NCBI RefSeq assembly: GCF_014137945.1
Contig: NZ_JACGWX010000006.1
Coordinates: 62,001 to 126,000, forward strand
Direction of reading: 5' to 3'
Source: Microcella alkalica
Lineage (GTDB): Bacteria > Actinomycetota > Actinomycetes > Actinomycetales > Microbacteriaceae
Length of the DNA: 64,000 nt
In this document: positions 42,035-52,589 of the stretch, piece by piece
Numbering within the stretch: the stretch's first letter is position 1
Layout: each line of letters begins with the position of its first letter
Notes under the pieces: model-generated
The model's input: only the letters and a program-made list of their open reading frames with translations
Databases searched by the model: none
Told to the model about the DNA's origin: nothing
Position numbers and translations under genes: made by a program

Positions 42035-44418
42035 CCAACCACCCCGCCCCCGCCGTCACGACCGACGGCCACGCCCCCTGGCGCGATCGCGGCCTCCCCG
42101 CCGACCATCGCGTCGATGCCCTCGTCGCGGCGATGACGCTGCCCGAGAAGGTCGCGCAGCTCTACGGCGTGTGGGTCGGCGCCGGTGCCGACGGCGGCGA
42201 CGTCGCCCCCCACCAGCACGACCTCGACGACGCGATCGACCTCGACGAGATCCTGGCGGAGGGCCTCGGGCAGCTGACGCGGCCCTTCGGCACCGCTCCG
42301 GTGGATGCCGGGGTCGGCGCCCTCTCGCTCCTCACGACCCAGAGGCGCATCACCGCGCAGAGCCGCTTCGGCATCCCGGCCGTCGCACACGAGGAGTGCC
42401 TCGCGGGCTTCGCCGCGTGGGGCGCGACGGCGTACCCCGTGCCGCTGTCGTGGGGCGCGAGCTTCGACCCCGAGCTCGTCGAGCGCATGGCGGAGCGCAT
42501 CGGCGCCGACATGCGCTCGGTCGGCGTGCACCAGGGTCTCGCGCCCGTGCTCGACGTCGTCCGCGACGCCCGCTGGGGGCGCGTGGAGGAGACCATCGGC
42601 GAGGATCCGTACCTCGTCGCGACGGTGGGAAGCGCGTACGTGCGCGGCCTCGAGTCCTCGGGCGTCGTCGCGACGCTCAAGCACTTCGTCGGCTACTCGG
42701 CCTCGCGCGCGGGCCGCAACCTCGCTCCGGTGTCGATCGGGGCGCGCGAGCTCGCCGACGTTCTCCTTCCGCCGTTCGAGATGGCGATCCGCGAGGGCGG
42801 CGCGCGCAGCGTCATGAACTCCTACACGGACCTCGACGGGGTGCCCAGCGCGGCCGACCGCAGCCTGCTCACCGAGCTGCTGCGCGAGGAGTGGGGCTTC
42901 ACCGGCACGGTCGTCGCCGACTACTTCGCCATCGCGTTCCTCAAGCTCCTGCACGGCACGGCCGGCTCGTGGGCAGAGGCGGCGGGCGCCGCGCTCTCCG
43001 CGGGCATCGACGTCGAGCTGCCGACCGTGAAGACCTTCGGCGAGCCGCTGCGCCGCGCCGTCGAGGAGGGTGCGATCGACGAGGCTCTCGTCGACACGGC
43101 CCTGCGCCGCGTGCTCGCCCAGAAGCTCGAGCTCGGTCTCCTCGACGACGGGTGGGATGCCGTACCGCCCGCCCTGCGCGGCGTCGACCTCGACCTCGCC
43201 GCCGTCCGAGGCACGATCGACCTCGACCCGCCGGCGAACCGCGCCCTCGCGCGCGCGCTCGCCGAGCGCTCAATCGTCCTCGTCCGCAATGACGGCGTCC
43301 TGCCGCTCGCCGTCGGCGGAGGCGCGGCCGCGCGCATCGCCGTCATCGGCCCCAACGCCGACGAGCGCTACGCGATGCTCGGCTGCTACTCCTTCCCGAC
43401 GCACGTCGTCTCGCAGCATCCGGGCGTCGAGCTCGGCATCGACATCGCGACCGTCCTGGATGCCGTGCGCGCCGAATTCGCGCACGCGACCGTCGCGCAC
43501 GTCCACGGCACCGGCATCGACGACGGCTCGACGGAGGGCATCGCCGCCGCCGTCGCGGCCGCCCGCGAGTCCGACGTCGCGTTCGTCGTGCTCGGGGACC
43601 GGGCCGGACTCTTCGGCCGCGGCACGAGCGGCGAGGGCTGCGACGCCGACGACCTCGCCCTGCCCGGCGCGCAGCAGCAGCTGCTCGACGCCGTGCTCGA
43701 CACCGGCACGCCCGTCGTGCTCGTGATGCTCGCGGGCCGGCCGTACGCACTCGGCTCCGCGACGACGCGGGCTGCGGCGATCGTGCAGGCGTTCTTCCCC
43801 GGCGAGGAAGGAGCGGCCGCGATCGCGGGCGTGCTGAGCGGGCGCATCGAGCCGTCCGGTCGACTGCCCGTGAGCATCCCCGCTCATCGCGGCGTTCAGC
43901 CGTCGACCTACCTCGCGGCGCCGCTCGCCCGCAAGAGCGGGGTCTCGAACATCGACCCGACCGCGGCCTACCCGTTCGGGCACGGGCTCGGCTACGGCTC
44001 GGCCACCTGGACCGATCTCGAGAGCCCCGACACCACAGCGACGACCGACGGCGAGGTCGTGCTGTCGATGCGCCTCGTCAACACGGGCGACCGCCACGCC
44101 GTCGAGGTCGTTCAGCTCTACCTGCACGACCCGGTCGCGTCGATCGTGCGCCCCGTGCAGCGGCTCATCGGCTACCAGCGCGTCGTCGTGCCCGCCGGGT
44201 CGAGCGCGCGCGTCGTCGCGACCGTGCCCGTCGACCTCGCGGGCTTCACCGGTCGCGACGGCCAGCGCATCGTCGAGCCGGGCGCGATCGAGCTCGGCTT
44301 CGGCCGATCGAGCGCCGACATCCCGCTCGTGCACCGCGTCGAGGTGACAGGGGCGCCGCGCGAGCTCGGCGCCGACCGGGCCGTGCACGCGCGATTCCAG
44401 GTGCTGGCGGGCGCGTGA
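42031..44418 (+). CDS. GH3 beta-xylosidase/beta-glucosidase
   Basis: A 795-residue glycoside hydrolase family 3 protein: an N-terminal barrel (about residues 30-330) with nucleophile Asp297 in TGTVVADYFAI, an alpha/beta sandwich with KHFVGYSAS earlier, and a C-terminal fibronectin-III-like domain (about 670-790; NTGDRHAVEVVQLYL). There is no signal peptide, so it trims imported xylo-oligosaccharides to xylose inside the cell. ATGA overlap couples it to the permease gene, and GTGA overlap couples it to GH10. Confidence 0.9.
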   Translation: MTNHPAPAVTTDGHAPWRDRGLPADHRVDALVAAMTLPEKVAQLYGVWVGAGADGGDVAPHQHDLDDAIDLDEILAEGLGQLTRPFGTAPVDAGVGALSLLTTQRRITAQSRFGIPAVAHEECLAGFAAWGATAYPVPLSWGASFDPELVERMAERIGADMRSVGVHQGLAPVLDVVRDARWGRVEETIGEDPYLVATVGSAYVRGLESSGVVATLKHFVGYSASRAGRNLAPVSIGARELADVLLPPFEMAIREGGARSVMNSYTDLDGVPSAADRSLLTELLREEWGFTGTVVADYFAIAFLKLLHGTAGSWAEAAGAALSAGIDVELPTVKTFGEPLRRAVEEGAIDEALVDTALRRVLAQKLELGLLDDGWDAVPPALRGVDLDLAAVRGTIDLDPPANRALARALAERSIVLVRNDGVLPLAVGGGAAARIAVIGPNADERYAMLGCYSFPTHVVSQHPGVELGIDIATVLDAVRAEFAHATVAHVHGTGIDDGSTEGIAAAVAAARESDVAFVVLGDRAGLFGRGTSGEGCDADDLALPGAQQQLLDAVLDTGTPVVLVMLAGRPYALGSATTRAAAIVQAFFPGEEGAAAIAGVLSGRIEPSGRLPVSIPAHRGVQPSTYLAAPLARKSGVSNIDPTAAYPFGHGLGYGSATWTDLESPDTTATTDGEVVLSMRLVNTGDRHAVEVVQLYLHDPVASIVRPVQRLIGYQRVVVPAGSSARVVATVPVDLAGFTGRDGQRIVEPGAIELGFGRSSADIPLVHRVEVTGAPRELGADRAVHARFQVLAGA

Positions 44419-45704
44419 GCGACGGGTCTGCCCGAGCGCGTGGCGCGACCGACGGAGACGCCCGCGCGGGCGTCGCCACCGACGCGTTCGCGCACCGGCG
44501 CGGCGAGGCCGAGCTGACGCTGCTCGACTTCGGGGGCCGGCCGCTCGCCGACCGCGACGTCATCGTCGAGCAGGTGCGGCACGCCTTCGCGTTCGGCTGC
44601 ATCGGCTTCGACCTCATCGAGCACGCCAACGGCGGTGCCGACGAGAGAGCGCTCGCCGCCGACTGGCTGGAGCTGTTCACCCTCGCCGTCCTGCCGTTCT
44701 ACTGGGGGGAGTTCGAGCCCGCGCGCGGGCATCCTCGCACCGCGTCGTTGCAGGCCGCGGCGCGCTGGTTCCGTGAGCGCGGCGTGCGCGTCAAGGGGCA
44801 CCCGCTCGTGTGGCACACCGTCAAGGCGCGCTGGCTCGACGCGCTCCCCGACGCCGAGATCGAGGCGATCGTGCGCGCCCGGGTACGCCGCGAGGCGAGC
44901 GACTTCGCTGGCCTCGTCGACGAGTGGGACGCCATCAACGAGGTCGTCATCATGCCCGACTTCGTCAACGAGCCCGACGGCGTGCCGAACGCGATCTCGC
45001 GCCTCGCCCGCCACCTCGGCCGTGTCGAGATGGTGCGGCTCGCGGTCGACGAGGCGCGCGCCGCCGACCCGGGAGCGCGCCTGCTGCTCAACGACTTCGA
45101 CCTCTCGGCCGACTACGAGCGGCTCATCGAGGGCGTGCTCGAGGCCGGAATCCGGCTCGACGGCATCGGCGTTCAGACGCACATGCACCAGGGCTTCCGC
45201 GGAGCGCAGCTGCTCGAGCTCGCCGACCGCTTCTGGCGCTTCGGCCTGCCTGTGCACTTCACCGAGACGACGATCGTCTCGGGCGACCTCATGCCGCCCG
45301 ACATCGTCGACCTCAACGACTTCCAGCCCGAGTCGTGGCCGTCGACGCCCGAGGGCGAGGCGCGCCAGGCCGATGAGCTCGAGCAGCACTACCGGATGCT
45401 CGTCGGCCACCCGGCGGTCGCCTCGGTCACCTACTGGGGCATCACCGACCGCGGAGCCTGGCTCGGCGCCCCCGTCGGCCTCGTCCGCGCCGACGGCTCG
45501 CGCAAGCCCTCGTTCGACCGTCTGCGCTCTCTCGTGCGCGACGAGTGGTGGCTGCCCGCGACGACGCTGCGCACCGACGCCGCCGGTCGCGTGCGCGTGT
45601 CCGGCTTCGCGGGCGACTACACGATCCGGGCGGCGGATGCTCGCGCCGAGGTCGCTCTGCCCGCAGGTTCGTCGGCGCAGGTCGTCGAGCTCGCCCACCC
45701 CTAG
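44415..45704 (+). CDS. GH10 endo-1,4-beta-xylanase, no signal peptide
   Basis: A 429-residue GH10 enzyme. The acid/base is Glu176 in DEWDAINEV and the nucleophile Glu284 in VHFTETT, with KGHPLVWH earlier. A C-terminal region of about 60 residues forms a small beta domain. There is no signal peptide or membrane segment, so it is predicted to be cytoplasmic, as in some Geobacillus xylan systems, and to cut imported xylo-oligomers. The GTG start overlaps the GH3 stop (GTGA). Confidence 0.9.
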   Translation: MSDGSARARGATDGDARAGVATDAFAHRRGEAELTLLDFGGRPLADRDVIVEQVRHAFAFGCIGFDLIEHANGGADERALAADWLELFTLAVLPFYWGEFEPARGHPRTASLQAAARWFRERGVRVKGHPLVWHTVKARWLDALPDAEIEAIVRARVRREASDFAGLVDEWDAINEVVIMPDFVNEPDGVPNAISRLARHLGRVEMVRLAVDEARAADPGARLLLNDFDLSADYERLIEGVLEAGIRLDGIGVQTHMHQGFRGAQLLELADRFWRFGLPVHFTETTIVSGDLMPPDIVDLNDFQPESWPSTPEGEARQADELEQHYRMLVGHPAVASVTYWGITDRGAWLGAPVGLVRADGSRKPSFDRLRSLVRDEWWLPATTLRTDAAGRVRVSGFAGDYTIRAADARAEVALPAGSSAQVVELAHP

Positions 45705-45744
45705 CCGCGCCCCGCCCACTCGCTCCCGTGCTCGCCTCCACCCG

Positions 45745-45832
45745 TGACCGAATGAAGGGAGCCGGGCGCGCTCCAACGGCGTGTCGCACCCGACACGCCG
45801 AGCACCGCCGCCCGGCTCCCTTCATTTGGTCG
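45745..45832. repeat. Nested double-palindrome element, copy 3
   Basis: The outer arms 45745-45766 and 45811-45832 pair at 20 of 22 positions (core AATGAAGGGAGCC). The inner stem ACGGCGTGTCG (45776-45786) pairs with CGACACGCCG (45791-45800) around a 4-nt loop. It lies between the converging GH10 and LacI genes, where a bidirectional terminator would be expected. Confidence 0.92.
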
Positions 45833-45872
45833 ACGACGACGACGACGGAGGAAGGGAGGGGGGCGAGCAGGG

Positions 45873-46886
45873 CTACGTCCGCGGCGGCGCCGTCGAGTCG
45901 CGCACCACGAGGCTCGTCGCGAGGTCCATGCGCTGGGTCGCGATCGCGCCGCCCGCGGCGACGGCGAGCACGAGCCGCGCCGCCTCGACGCCCATCTGCC
46001 GCAGCGGCTGATGCACCGTGGTCAGGCGCGGGCTCACCCAGCGGCTGAGCGGGATGTCGTCGTAGCCGACGATCGAGAGGTCCTCCGGCACGCGGAGCCC
46101 GAGCGCGCGCGCCGCCTCGAGCGTGCCGAGCGCCTGCAGGTCGCTGCCGGCGAAGATCGCGGTCGGCCGGTCGGGCCGGTCGAGCAGGCGCATCGCCTCG
46201 GCGCGCCCGCCCTCGACGTGGAAGTCGCCGTAGCGCACCCACGCCGGGTCGATCGCGAGCCCGGCCGAGTTCATGGCCGAGCGATAGCCGTCGAGGCGCG
46301 CGAGCGAGCACATCATGTCGGCGGGGCCGGTGATCGCGGCGATGCGCGTGTGCCCGAGCTCGATGAGGTGGCGCGTCGCGGCGAGCCCGCCCGACCAGTT
46401 CGCCGACCCGACGGAGGGCACATCCGGCGAGGGGTCTCCGGCGGGGTCGACGATCGCGAAGGGGATCGCGCGCGAGCGCAACCGCTCGCGCAGCGCGGGC
46501 GCCAGGTCGGAGAACACGAGGATGACGCCCGCCGGCCGCCGCCGCAGTACGCCCTCGAGCCACTCGCTCCCGGGCGAGTGGCGGTCGCCCGTGACGGTGA
46601 GCACGACGCTCAGGCCGTGCTCCTTCGCGACGGCCTCGACGCCGTCGATGAGCTCCATCGACCAGATGCGGTCGAGCTCGTGGAAGACGAGCTCGAGCAG
46701 CTCGGGCTTCGCTGTCGTGGGCCCGGTGCGGCGCTGGTAGCCGTGCCGCGCGAGCAGGTCCTCCACGCGCGAGCGGGTCGCGGCCGAGACATCCGGCCGC
46801 CCGTTGAGCACTTTCGAGATCGTCGCGAGCGAGACGCCCGCCTCGACGGCGACGTCGGAAAGGGTCACGCGCGCTTCCGTCGACAT
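45873..46886 (-). CDS. LacI-family regulator of the xylan-utilisation module
   Basis: A 337-residue LacI repressor with the N-terminal helix-turn-helix ([21 protein letters not shown]) and a periplasmic-binding-protein-like sugar domain ([27 protein letters not shown]). It is convergent with the importer/GH operon, whose promoter carries matching dyads. Upstream on the minus strand TAGGCT (46894-46899) is 7 nt before the ATG (leaderless), and TTTCGAA plus CGAAAGTT sequences flank it, suggesting autoregulation. Inducer: probably xylobiose or xylose. Confidence 0.88.
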   Translation of the reverse strand: MSTEARVTLSDVAVEAGVSLATISKVLNGRPDVSAATRSRVEDLLARHGYQRRTGPTTAKPELLELVFHELDRIWSMELIDGVEAVAKEHGLSVVLTVTGDRHSPGSEWLEGVLRRRPAGVILVFSDLAPALRERLRSRAIPFAIVDPAGDPSPDVPSVGSANWSGGLAATRHLIELGHTRIAAITGPADMMCSLARLDGYRSAMNSAGLAIDPAWVRYGDFHVEGGRAEAMRLLDRPDRPTAIFAGSDLQALGTLEAARALGLRVPEDLSIVGYDDIPLSRWVSPRLTTVHQPLRQMGVEAARLVLAVAAGGAIATQRMDLATSLVVRDSTAPPRT

Positions 46887-46909
46887 GTTTCGAAGCCTAG
46901 CGCCGAAAG

Positions 46910-48142
46910 TTACGACACGACGGGCAGCGCGTCCGCGCGCGCCGCGTCGCTCTCGCCGGCGGAGAGCGGGTCGGCGATGAGGCCGTCCCACGCGAGCTCG
47001 GCCGCCCCGATGAGCAGCCGCTGACCGCCGAGCGCCGCGACCTCGATCGTCGCGTCGGCCGCGTTGACCGGCAGCGCCTGACCGAGAAGGGATGCCCGCT
47101 GGTCGCGATCCGCCGCCCGCCACAGGGCCGCCAGGTGCCCGCCGAGCACGATCCGCTCGGGGTTCAGCAGGTTGACGGCGCCGCGCAGGGCGATCGCGAG
47201 CCAGCGCAGCTGACGCGCGACCTCCTCGTGCACGGGCCCGCCGGTGTCCTCCGCGACGATCGCGGTGAGCAGCGCGCTCTCGAGCGTGTCGTCGTCGGGG
47301 TGCTCGAGCCCGACGGCCGCCGCGAGCGCGGCGCGCGGCACGAGCGCCTCGAGGCATCCGATCGCGCCGCACGCGCACAGCGGACCGTTCGGGTCGACGC
47401 TCGCGTGCCCGAGCTCGCCGGCGTATCCGGCGGCGCCGTCCATCGGGCGGCCGTCGACGACGAGCCCGCCGCCGATGCCGCTCGGCCCGCCGTTGAGGTA
47501 GAGCATCGTGCGGGCGCCCTGCCCGGCGCCGAACGACTGCTCGGCCCGGCACCCGAGGTGCGCGTCGTTCGCGGCGGCGACGGGGATGCCCATGGCCGCC
47601 GCGAGCGGAGCCGCGAGCGGCTCCTCCCGCCACCCCAATCGCGGCGCGAGCCGCACGAGGCCGTCCTCGTGCCGCACGAGGCCCGGCACGGCGACGCCCG
47701 CGGCGACGACGGTACTCTCGGGGTGGTCGGCGGCGAGCTCGGCGACCGTGCGGGCGGCGCGCTCGACGGTCGCGGCGACGGTCGGCGGCTCCGACAGCGG
47801 CACTCGGCGACGCGCGACGATCTCTGCGCCGAGCGACACGAGCGCGACGTCGATCACGTCGAGCTCGGGGTTGATCGCGGCGACGAGCCGGGCATCCCGC
47901 GGCAGCACCCGGGGGCTCGGGCGACCGACGCCCGATCGCGGGGCGTCGTCGCGCTCGTCGACCCAGCCGTTCTCGGCGAGCACCGCGACGAGGTCGCCGA
48001 TGGTCGAGCGGTTGAGGCCGAGGGCGCGCGTCAGGTCGGCGCGCGTGACACCGCGGCGCAGGTGGACGAGCTCGAGCACCGCGGAGAGATTGCGTCTCCG
48101 CACCGCTCCTGCGTCCATCGTCGTCGGCCTTCTCGTCGCCAT
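46910..48142 (-). CDS. ROK-family transcriptional regulator (XylR-like)
   Basis: A 410-residue ROK repressor: an N-terminal winged helix ([23 protein letters not shown], about residues 33-55) followed by a sugar-kinase-like domain with [17 protein letters not shown] and the zinc motif [10 protein letters not shown]. It is divergent from xylA, so it most likely represses xylAB and is released by xylose. The ATG at 48142 is used; an internal ATG at 48118 is possible. The xylA-ROK gap contains GTTGTGCACACCAAC, a likely operator (48178-48192). Confidence 0.88.
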   Translation of the reverse strand: MATRRPTTMDAGAVRRRNLSAVLELVHLRRGVTRADLTRALGLNRSTIGDLVAVLAENGWVDERDDAPRSGVGRPSPRVLPRDARLVAAINPELDVIDVALVSLGAEIVARRRVPLSEPPTVAATVERAARTVAELAADHPESTVVAAGVAVPGLVRHEDGLVRLAPRLGWREEPLAAPLAAAMGIPVAAANDAHLGCRAEQSFGAGQGARTMLYLNGGPSGIGGGLVVDGRPMDGAAGYAGELGHASVDPNGPLCACGAIGCLEALVPRAALAAAVGLEHPDDDTLESALLTAIVAEDTGGPVHEEVARQLRWLAIALRGAVNLLNPERIVLGGHLAALWRAADRDQRASLLGQALPVNAADATIEVAALGGQRLLIGAAELAWDGLIADPLSAGESDAARADALPVVS

Positions 48143-48177
48143 GCGTCCAGTCTGGCGTGTCCGCCGGGCCCATGATA

Positions 48178-48192
48178 CGTTGTGCACACCAA
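48178..48192. promoter_or_regulatory. Putative ROK/XylR operator upstream of xylA
   Basis: GTTG, seven bases (TGCACAC), CAAC followed by AAAT lies midway between xylA and the divergent ROK gene. Repressors of this family bind TTGTT/AACAA-like dyads. The dyad is short, so this is tentative. Confidence 0.45.
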
Positions 48193-48234
48193 CAAATCAG
48201 GCGCGCAGCATGGCGCCCCGCGAGGAGACACCCC

Positions 48235-49425
48235 ATGGCAACGACGCCCACCCCCGCCGACAAGTTCACCTTCGGCCTCTGGACCGTCGGGTACAACGGC
48301 GCCGATCCCTTCGGCGGACCGACCCGCGCGCCCCTCGACGTCGTGCACGTCGTCGAGACGCTCACCGAGCTCGGCGCCTACGGCCTGACCCTCCACGACG
48401 ACGACCTCTTCGCCTTCGGCTCGAGCGACGCCGAGCGCCGCACGCAGATCGACCGCCTCATCGCCGCGACCGAGTCGACGGGCCTGGAGGTCCCGATGAT
48501 CACGACGAACCTCTTCAGCGCTCCCGTGTTCAAGGACGGCGGGTTCACCTCCAACGACCGCGCCGTGCGCCGCTTCGCGCTGCGCAAGGCGCTGCGCAAC
48601 CTCGACCTCGCCGCCGAGCTCGGCGCGCACACCTTCGTCATGTGGGGTGGGCGCGAGGGCGCCGAGTACGACTCGGCCAAGAACGTGGGCGCCGCGATCG
48701 AGCGCTACCGCGAGGCCGTCAACCTGCTCACGCAGTACGTCACCGAGCAGGGCTACGGCATCCGCTTCGCGATCGAGCCCAAGCCCAACGAGCCGCGCGG
48801 CGACATCCTGCTGCCGACCCTCGGGCACGCCATGGCGTTCATCGAGACGCTCGAGCACCCCGAGCTCGTCGGCCTCAACCCCGAGGTCGGGCACGAGCAG
48901 ATGGCGGGCCTCAACTTCACGGCGGGCATCGCGCAGGCGCTCGAGGCGGGCAAGCTCTTCCACATCGACCTCAACGGCCAGCGCGGCATCAAGTACGACC
49001 AGGATCTCGTCTTCGGCCACGGCGACCTCCACAACGCGTTCTCGCTCGTCGACCTACTCGAGAACGGCGGGCCCGGCGGTGGCAGCGCCTACGACGGCCC
49101 CCGCCACTTCGACTACAAGCCGAGCCGCACCGAGGACGAGACCGGGGTGTGGGAGAGCGCGAAGGCCAACATGCGCACCTACCTCCTGCTCAAGGAGCGC
49201 GCGGCCGCCTTCCGCGCCGACCCGGAGGTGCAGGAGGCCCTCGCGGCGGCCCGCGTCGCCGAGCTGTCGCAGCCGACGCTCGGCGAGGGCGAGAGCATCC
49301 GCGACCTGCTCGATGACGCGAGCGCCTTCGAGCAGTTCGATTCCGGCGCGTACTTCGACGGAAAGGGCTTCGGTTTCGTCCGTCTGCAGCAGCTCGCGAC
49401 CGAGCACCTCATGGGCGCCCGCTAG
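48235..49425 (+). CDS. xylA: Xylose isomerase
   Basis: Converts D-xylose to D-xylulose. The 396-residue length and motifs are of the class I (Streptomyces-type) enzyme: catalytic His in TLHDDD (about residue 54), Glu181 in AIEPKPNEP (metal site 1), NPEVGHEQM and the HFDYKPSR metal loop. GAGGAG precedes the ATG. It forms an operon with xylB and GH51; a stable hairpin lies between xylA and xylB. Controlled probably by the divergent ROK regulator. Confidence 0.97.
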   Translation: MATTPTPADKFTFGLWTVGYNGADPFGGPTRAPLDVVHVVETLTELGAYGLTLHDDDLFAFGSSDAERRTQIDRLIAATESTGLEVPMITTNLFSAPVFKDGGFTSNDRAVRRFALRKALRNLDLAAELGAHTFVMWGGREGAEYDSAKNVGAAIERYREAVNLLTQYVTEQGYGIRFAIEPKPNEPRGDILLPTLGHAMAFIETLEHPELVGLNPEVGHEQMAGLNFTAGIAQALEAGKLFHIDLNGQRGIKYDQDLVFGHGDLHNAFSLVDLLENGGPGGGSAYDGPRHFDYKPSRTEDETGVWESAKANMRTYLLLKERAAAFRADPEVQEALAAARVAELSQPTLGEGESIRDLLDDASAFEQFDSGAYFDGKGFGFVRLQQLATEHLMGAR

Positions 49426-49451
49426 CCGGAGCCCACGAGACCCCCCGACTC

Positions 49452-49495
49452 GGTCGGGGCGCGCGACGCCGTTTCGCCGCGCGCCCCGGCCGACC
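49452..49495 (+). promoter_or_regulatory. Intercistronic hairpin between xylA and xylB
   Basis: GGGGCGCGCG and CGCGCGCCCC form a perfect 10-bp stem, extended by GGTCG/CGACC beyond a small bulge, 26 nt after the xylA stop. It could stabilise the xylA message or attenuate transcription into xylB, giving more isomerase than kinase. Confidence 0.6.
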
Positions 49496-49516
49496 CCTCT
49501 CAGCACAGGAGCTGTC

Positions 49517-50944
49517 ATGACCCTCGTCGCCGGCGTCGACTCCTCGACGCAGAGCTGCAAGGTCGTCGTCGTCGACGCCGACACCGGCGCGGTCGTCCGC
49601 GAGGGCCGCGCTCCGCACCCCGACGGCACCTCCGTCGACCCGACGGCGTGGTGGGATGCCCTCCTCGCCGCGATCGCGGACGCCGGCGGTCTCGGCGACG
49701 TCGCCGCGATCGCGGTCGCGGGCCAGCAGCACGGCATGGTCGCCCTCGACGCCGACGGCCGGGTCGTCCGCGACGCCCTCCTCTGGAACGACACCCGCTC
49801 GGCCGCCGCGGCCGCAGCACTCGTCGACGAGGTCGGCGCCGACGAGTACGCGCGCCGCACGGGCGTCGTGCCCGTGGCGTCGTTCACGGCCACGAAGCTG
49901 CGCTGGATGCGCGACCACGAGCCCGAGAGCGCCGACCGCGTCGCCGCCGTCTGCCTCCCGCACGACTGGCTCACGTGGCGGCTGCGCGGCCACGGGCCTG
50001 CGGGCGAGAGCCCGCTCGGCCCCGACCTCGATGCCCTCACGACCGACCGCTCGGATGCGAGCGGCACCGCATACTGGTCGCCCACCACCGGGCAGTACGA
50101 CCTCGAGCTGCTCGAGCGCGCTCTCGGCCGCCGCGTGCGGGTGCCGCGCGTGCTCGAGCCGCTCGAGACGGTCGGCGCGACGGGCGCTTCGGAGCTCCCC
50201 GCGGGCATCCCGATCGGAGCGGGCGCGGGCGACAACGCCGCCGCCGCCCTCGGGCTCGGCGCCGCGGAGGGCGACGTCGTCATCTCGCTCGGCACGAGCG
50301 GCACGGTGTTCGCCGTCACCCCCGAGCCCGTGCGCGACGCGAGCGGCACGGTCGCGGGCTTCGCCTCCGCCGACGGCGCCTTCCTCCCGCTCGTCGCGAC
50401 GCTCAACGCCGCGCGCGTCCTCGACGTCACCGCCGCCCTCCTCGGGGTCAACCACGACGGCCTCGCCGACCTCGCGCGCGCCGCCGCCCCCGGCGCCGAC
50501 GGGCTCGTTCTCCTGCCCTACTTCGAGGGCGAGCGCACCCCCAACCTGCCCGACGCGACCGCCTCCCTCGGCGGCATGACGCTCGCCTCGACGACGCGCG
50601 AAAACCTCGCGCGCGCCGCGATCGAGGGGATGCTCTGCGGCCTCGCCGACGGCCTCGACGCGATCGTGCGCCAGGGCCTGCGACCGCGGCGCCTGCTCCT
50701 CGTCGGGGGCGCCGCGCGCTCGCGCGCGGTGCCCGGCATCGCCTCCGAGGTGCTCGGCCTCCCCGTCGTGGTGCCCGAGCCGGGGGAGTACGTCGCCCGC
50801 GGGGCCGCGCGGCAGGCGGCGGGAATGCTCGTCGGGGCGATGCCCGAGTGGCCGCTCACGGAGCATGCCTCGGTCGAGCATCCCGCCGCACCGCACGTGC
50901 GGGCCGCCTACGCGGCGGAGGCGGCGCGCCGGACGTGGGCGTGA
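49517..50944 (+). CDS. xylB: Xylulokinase
   Basis: Phosphorylates D-xylulose to xylulose 5-phosphate for the pentose phosphate pathway. A 475-residue FGGY kinase with [15 protein letters not shown] (phosphate-1, residues 6-20), [10 protein letters not shown], catalytic Asp239 in [11 protein letters not shown] and SLGTSGTVF (phosphate-2). An AGGAG site lies before the ATG. Its stop overlaps the GH51 start (GTGA). Confidence 0.95.
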   Translation: MTLVAGVDSSTQSCKVVVVDADTGAVVREGRAPHPDGTSVDPTAWWDALLAAIADAGGLGDVAAIAVAGQQHGMVALDADGRVVRDALLWNDTRSAAAAAALVDEVGADEYARRTGVVPVASFTATKLRWMRDHEPESADRVAAVCLPHDWLTWRLRGHGPAGESPLGPDLDALTTDRSDASGTAYWSPTTGQYDLELLERALGRRVRVPRVLEPLETVGATGASELPAGIPIGAGAGDNAAAALGLGAAEGDVVISLGTSGTVFAVTPEPVRDASGTVAGFASADGAFLPLVATLNAARVLDVTAALLGVNHDGLADLARAAAPGADGLVLLPYFEGERTPNLPDATASLGGMTLASTTRENLARAAIEGMLCGLADGLDAIVRQGLRPRRLLLVGGAARSRAVPGIASEVLGLPVVVPEPGEYVARGAARQAAGMLVGAMPEWPLTEHASVEHPAAPHVRAAYAAEAARRTWA

Positions 50945-52497
50945 CAGAGGGCGGGCCGGCGACGCAGCCCGCGACGGTCACGATCTCGGTCGACGGGGCG
51001 AACCCGATCGGCCCCGTGAACCGGCGCTTGTTCGGCGGCTTCGTCGAGCACATGGGCCGCGGCGTCTACGGCGGCATCTACGACCCCGCGCACCCGACGG
51101 CCGACGCCGAGGGGTTCCGCAGCGACGTCGTCGAGCTCGTGTGCGAGCTCGGCATGACGGTCTTCCGCTACCCGGGGGGCAACTTCGTCTCCGGCTATCG
51201 GTGGGAGGACGGCGTCGGCCCCCGCGAATCCCGCCCGCGCCGCCTCAACCTCGCGTGGCACAGCACCGAGACCAACGACGTCGGCCTGCACGAGTTCGCC
51301 GAGTGGGTCGAGAAGGTCGGAGGCGAGCTCATGCTCGCGACGAATCTCGGAACCCGGGGCGTACTCGAGGCGGTCGACCTGCTCGAGTACGCCCGCATCC
51401 CGCACGGCACCGAGCGCGCCGAGCAGCGGCGCCGCAACGGGCGCGATCAGCCGTTCGACGTGCGCATGTGGTGCCTCGGCAACGAGCTCGACGGCCCCTG
51501 GCAGCTGGGCCAGCTGACCGCGGACGAGTACGGCAGCCTCGCCGCCCGCACGGCGAAGGCCATGCGCATGCTCGAGCCCGACCTCGAGCTCGTCGCGTGC
51601 GGCTCGTCCGGCCCGCTCATGCCGACGTTCGGCGAGTGGGAGCGCACGGTGCTGCGGTACGCCTACGACGACGCCGACGTGATCTCCGCCCACTTCTACG
51701 CCGAGCCCGCGGGCGACGATCTCGCCTCCTTCCTCGCAGCAGGTGCCGTCATGGATGCTTACCTCGGCGACGTCATCGACCACGCGGATGCCGTGCGCGA
51801 CGAGCGCGGAAGCGACAAGACCCTGGCGATCTCAGTCGACGAGTGGAACGTCTGGTACCAGTCGCGCATGGCCGCGACCCTGCCCACGGGCGACGACTGG
51901 CCCGAGGCGCCCCCGCTCAGCGAGGACGAGTACACCGCAGCCGACGCGGTCGTCGTGGGCGACATGCTCATCACCATGCTCGGCCGCGCCGACCGGGTGA
52001 CGACCGCGTGCATGGCCCAGGTCGTCAACGTCATCGCGCCGATCGCGGCGCCCGCCGACGGGCCCGCCCGGCGCCGCGCGACCTTCCACCCGTTCAGGCT
52101 CACAGCCCGGCACGCGCGCGGCACGAGCCTCTCCACCAGCGTCGACGGGCCGGTCTCCGTCACCGCGCAGCACGGCGAGGTGCCCGCCATCAGCGCGGCG
52201 GCGGTGCGCGGCGAGACCGGGGGAGTCGTCGTGTACGTCGTCAATCGCCTGCCCGACCGAGCGGTCGAGGCGACGATAGACCTGCGCGGCGAGTTCGGGC
52301 GCGGCCTCGGAGGGCTGCGGGTGCTCGACGCGGTCACGATGAGCGCCGGCCACTCTGCAGGTGCGACCGGCGACGCTACGGCCGAGACCGGCGACGCCGC
52401 GGCCCCGCGCCCGAACCACACGGCGGCGGCGCACGGCGACGGCGTCCGCCTCATTCTGCCCGCAGCGTCGTGGAGCATGGTCCGACTCGGCCGATGA
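50941..52497 (+). CDS. GH51 alpha-L-arabinofuranosidase
   Basis: Removes arabinofuranosyl side chains from arabinoxylo-oligosaccharides. The 518-residue protein has a GH51 barrel with acid/base Glu182 in [11 protein letters not shown] and nucleophile Glu301 in SVDEWNVWY, then a C-terminal beta-jelly domain. There is no signal peptide, so it is cytoplasmic like the other glycosidases here. Its GTG start overlaps the xylB stop, so debranching and xylose metabolism are co-expressed. Confidence 0.93.
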   Translation: MTEGGPATQPATVTISVDGANPIGPVNRRLFGGFVEHMGRGVYGGIYDPAHPTADAEGFRSDVVELVCELGMTVFRYPGGNFVSGYRWEDGVGPRESRPRRLNLAWHSTETNDVGLHEFAEWVEKVGGELMLATNLGTRGVLEAVDLLEYARIPHGTERAEQRRRNGRDQPFDVRMWCLGNELDGPWQLGQLTADEYGSLAARTAKAMRMLEPDLELVACGSSGPLMPTFGEWERTVLRYAYDDADVISAHFYAEPAGDDLASFLAAGAVMDAYLGDVIDHADAVRDERGSDKTLAISVDEWNVWYQSRMAATLPTGDDWPEAPPLSEDEYTAADAVVVGDMLITMLGRADRVTTACMAQVVNVIAPIAAPADGPARRRATFHPFRLTARHARGTSLSTSVDGPVSVTAQHGEVPAISAAAVRGETGGVVVYVVNRLPDRAVEATIDLRGEFGRGLGGLRVLDAVTMSAGHSAGATGDATAETGDAAAPRPNHTAAAHGDGVRLILPAASWSMVRLGR

Positions 52498-52589
52498 GCC
52501 GAGGCTGGAGGGCGACCGCGCCGGAACGCCCGCGGAATCCGGGACCTTCGCCCCGGGCATCCGCGGGCACGCCTCATTAGGCTGAGGCC

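Noticed and set aside
46900-48365. N-terminal 490 codons of a long minus frame extending the LacI gene upstream
   Set aside because: The translation overlaps the ROK gene in another frame and is Arg-rich; the LacI start at 46886 has a proper leaderless promoter.
49452-49495. Rho-independent terminator splitting xylA from xylB
   Set aside because: No T-run, and xylB and GH51 have no independent promoter that I can see; more likely an intercistronic processing or attenuation hairpin.
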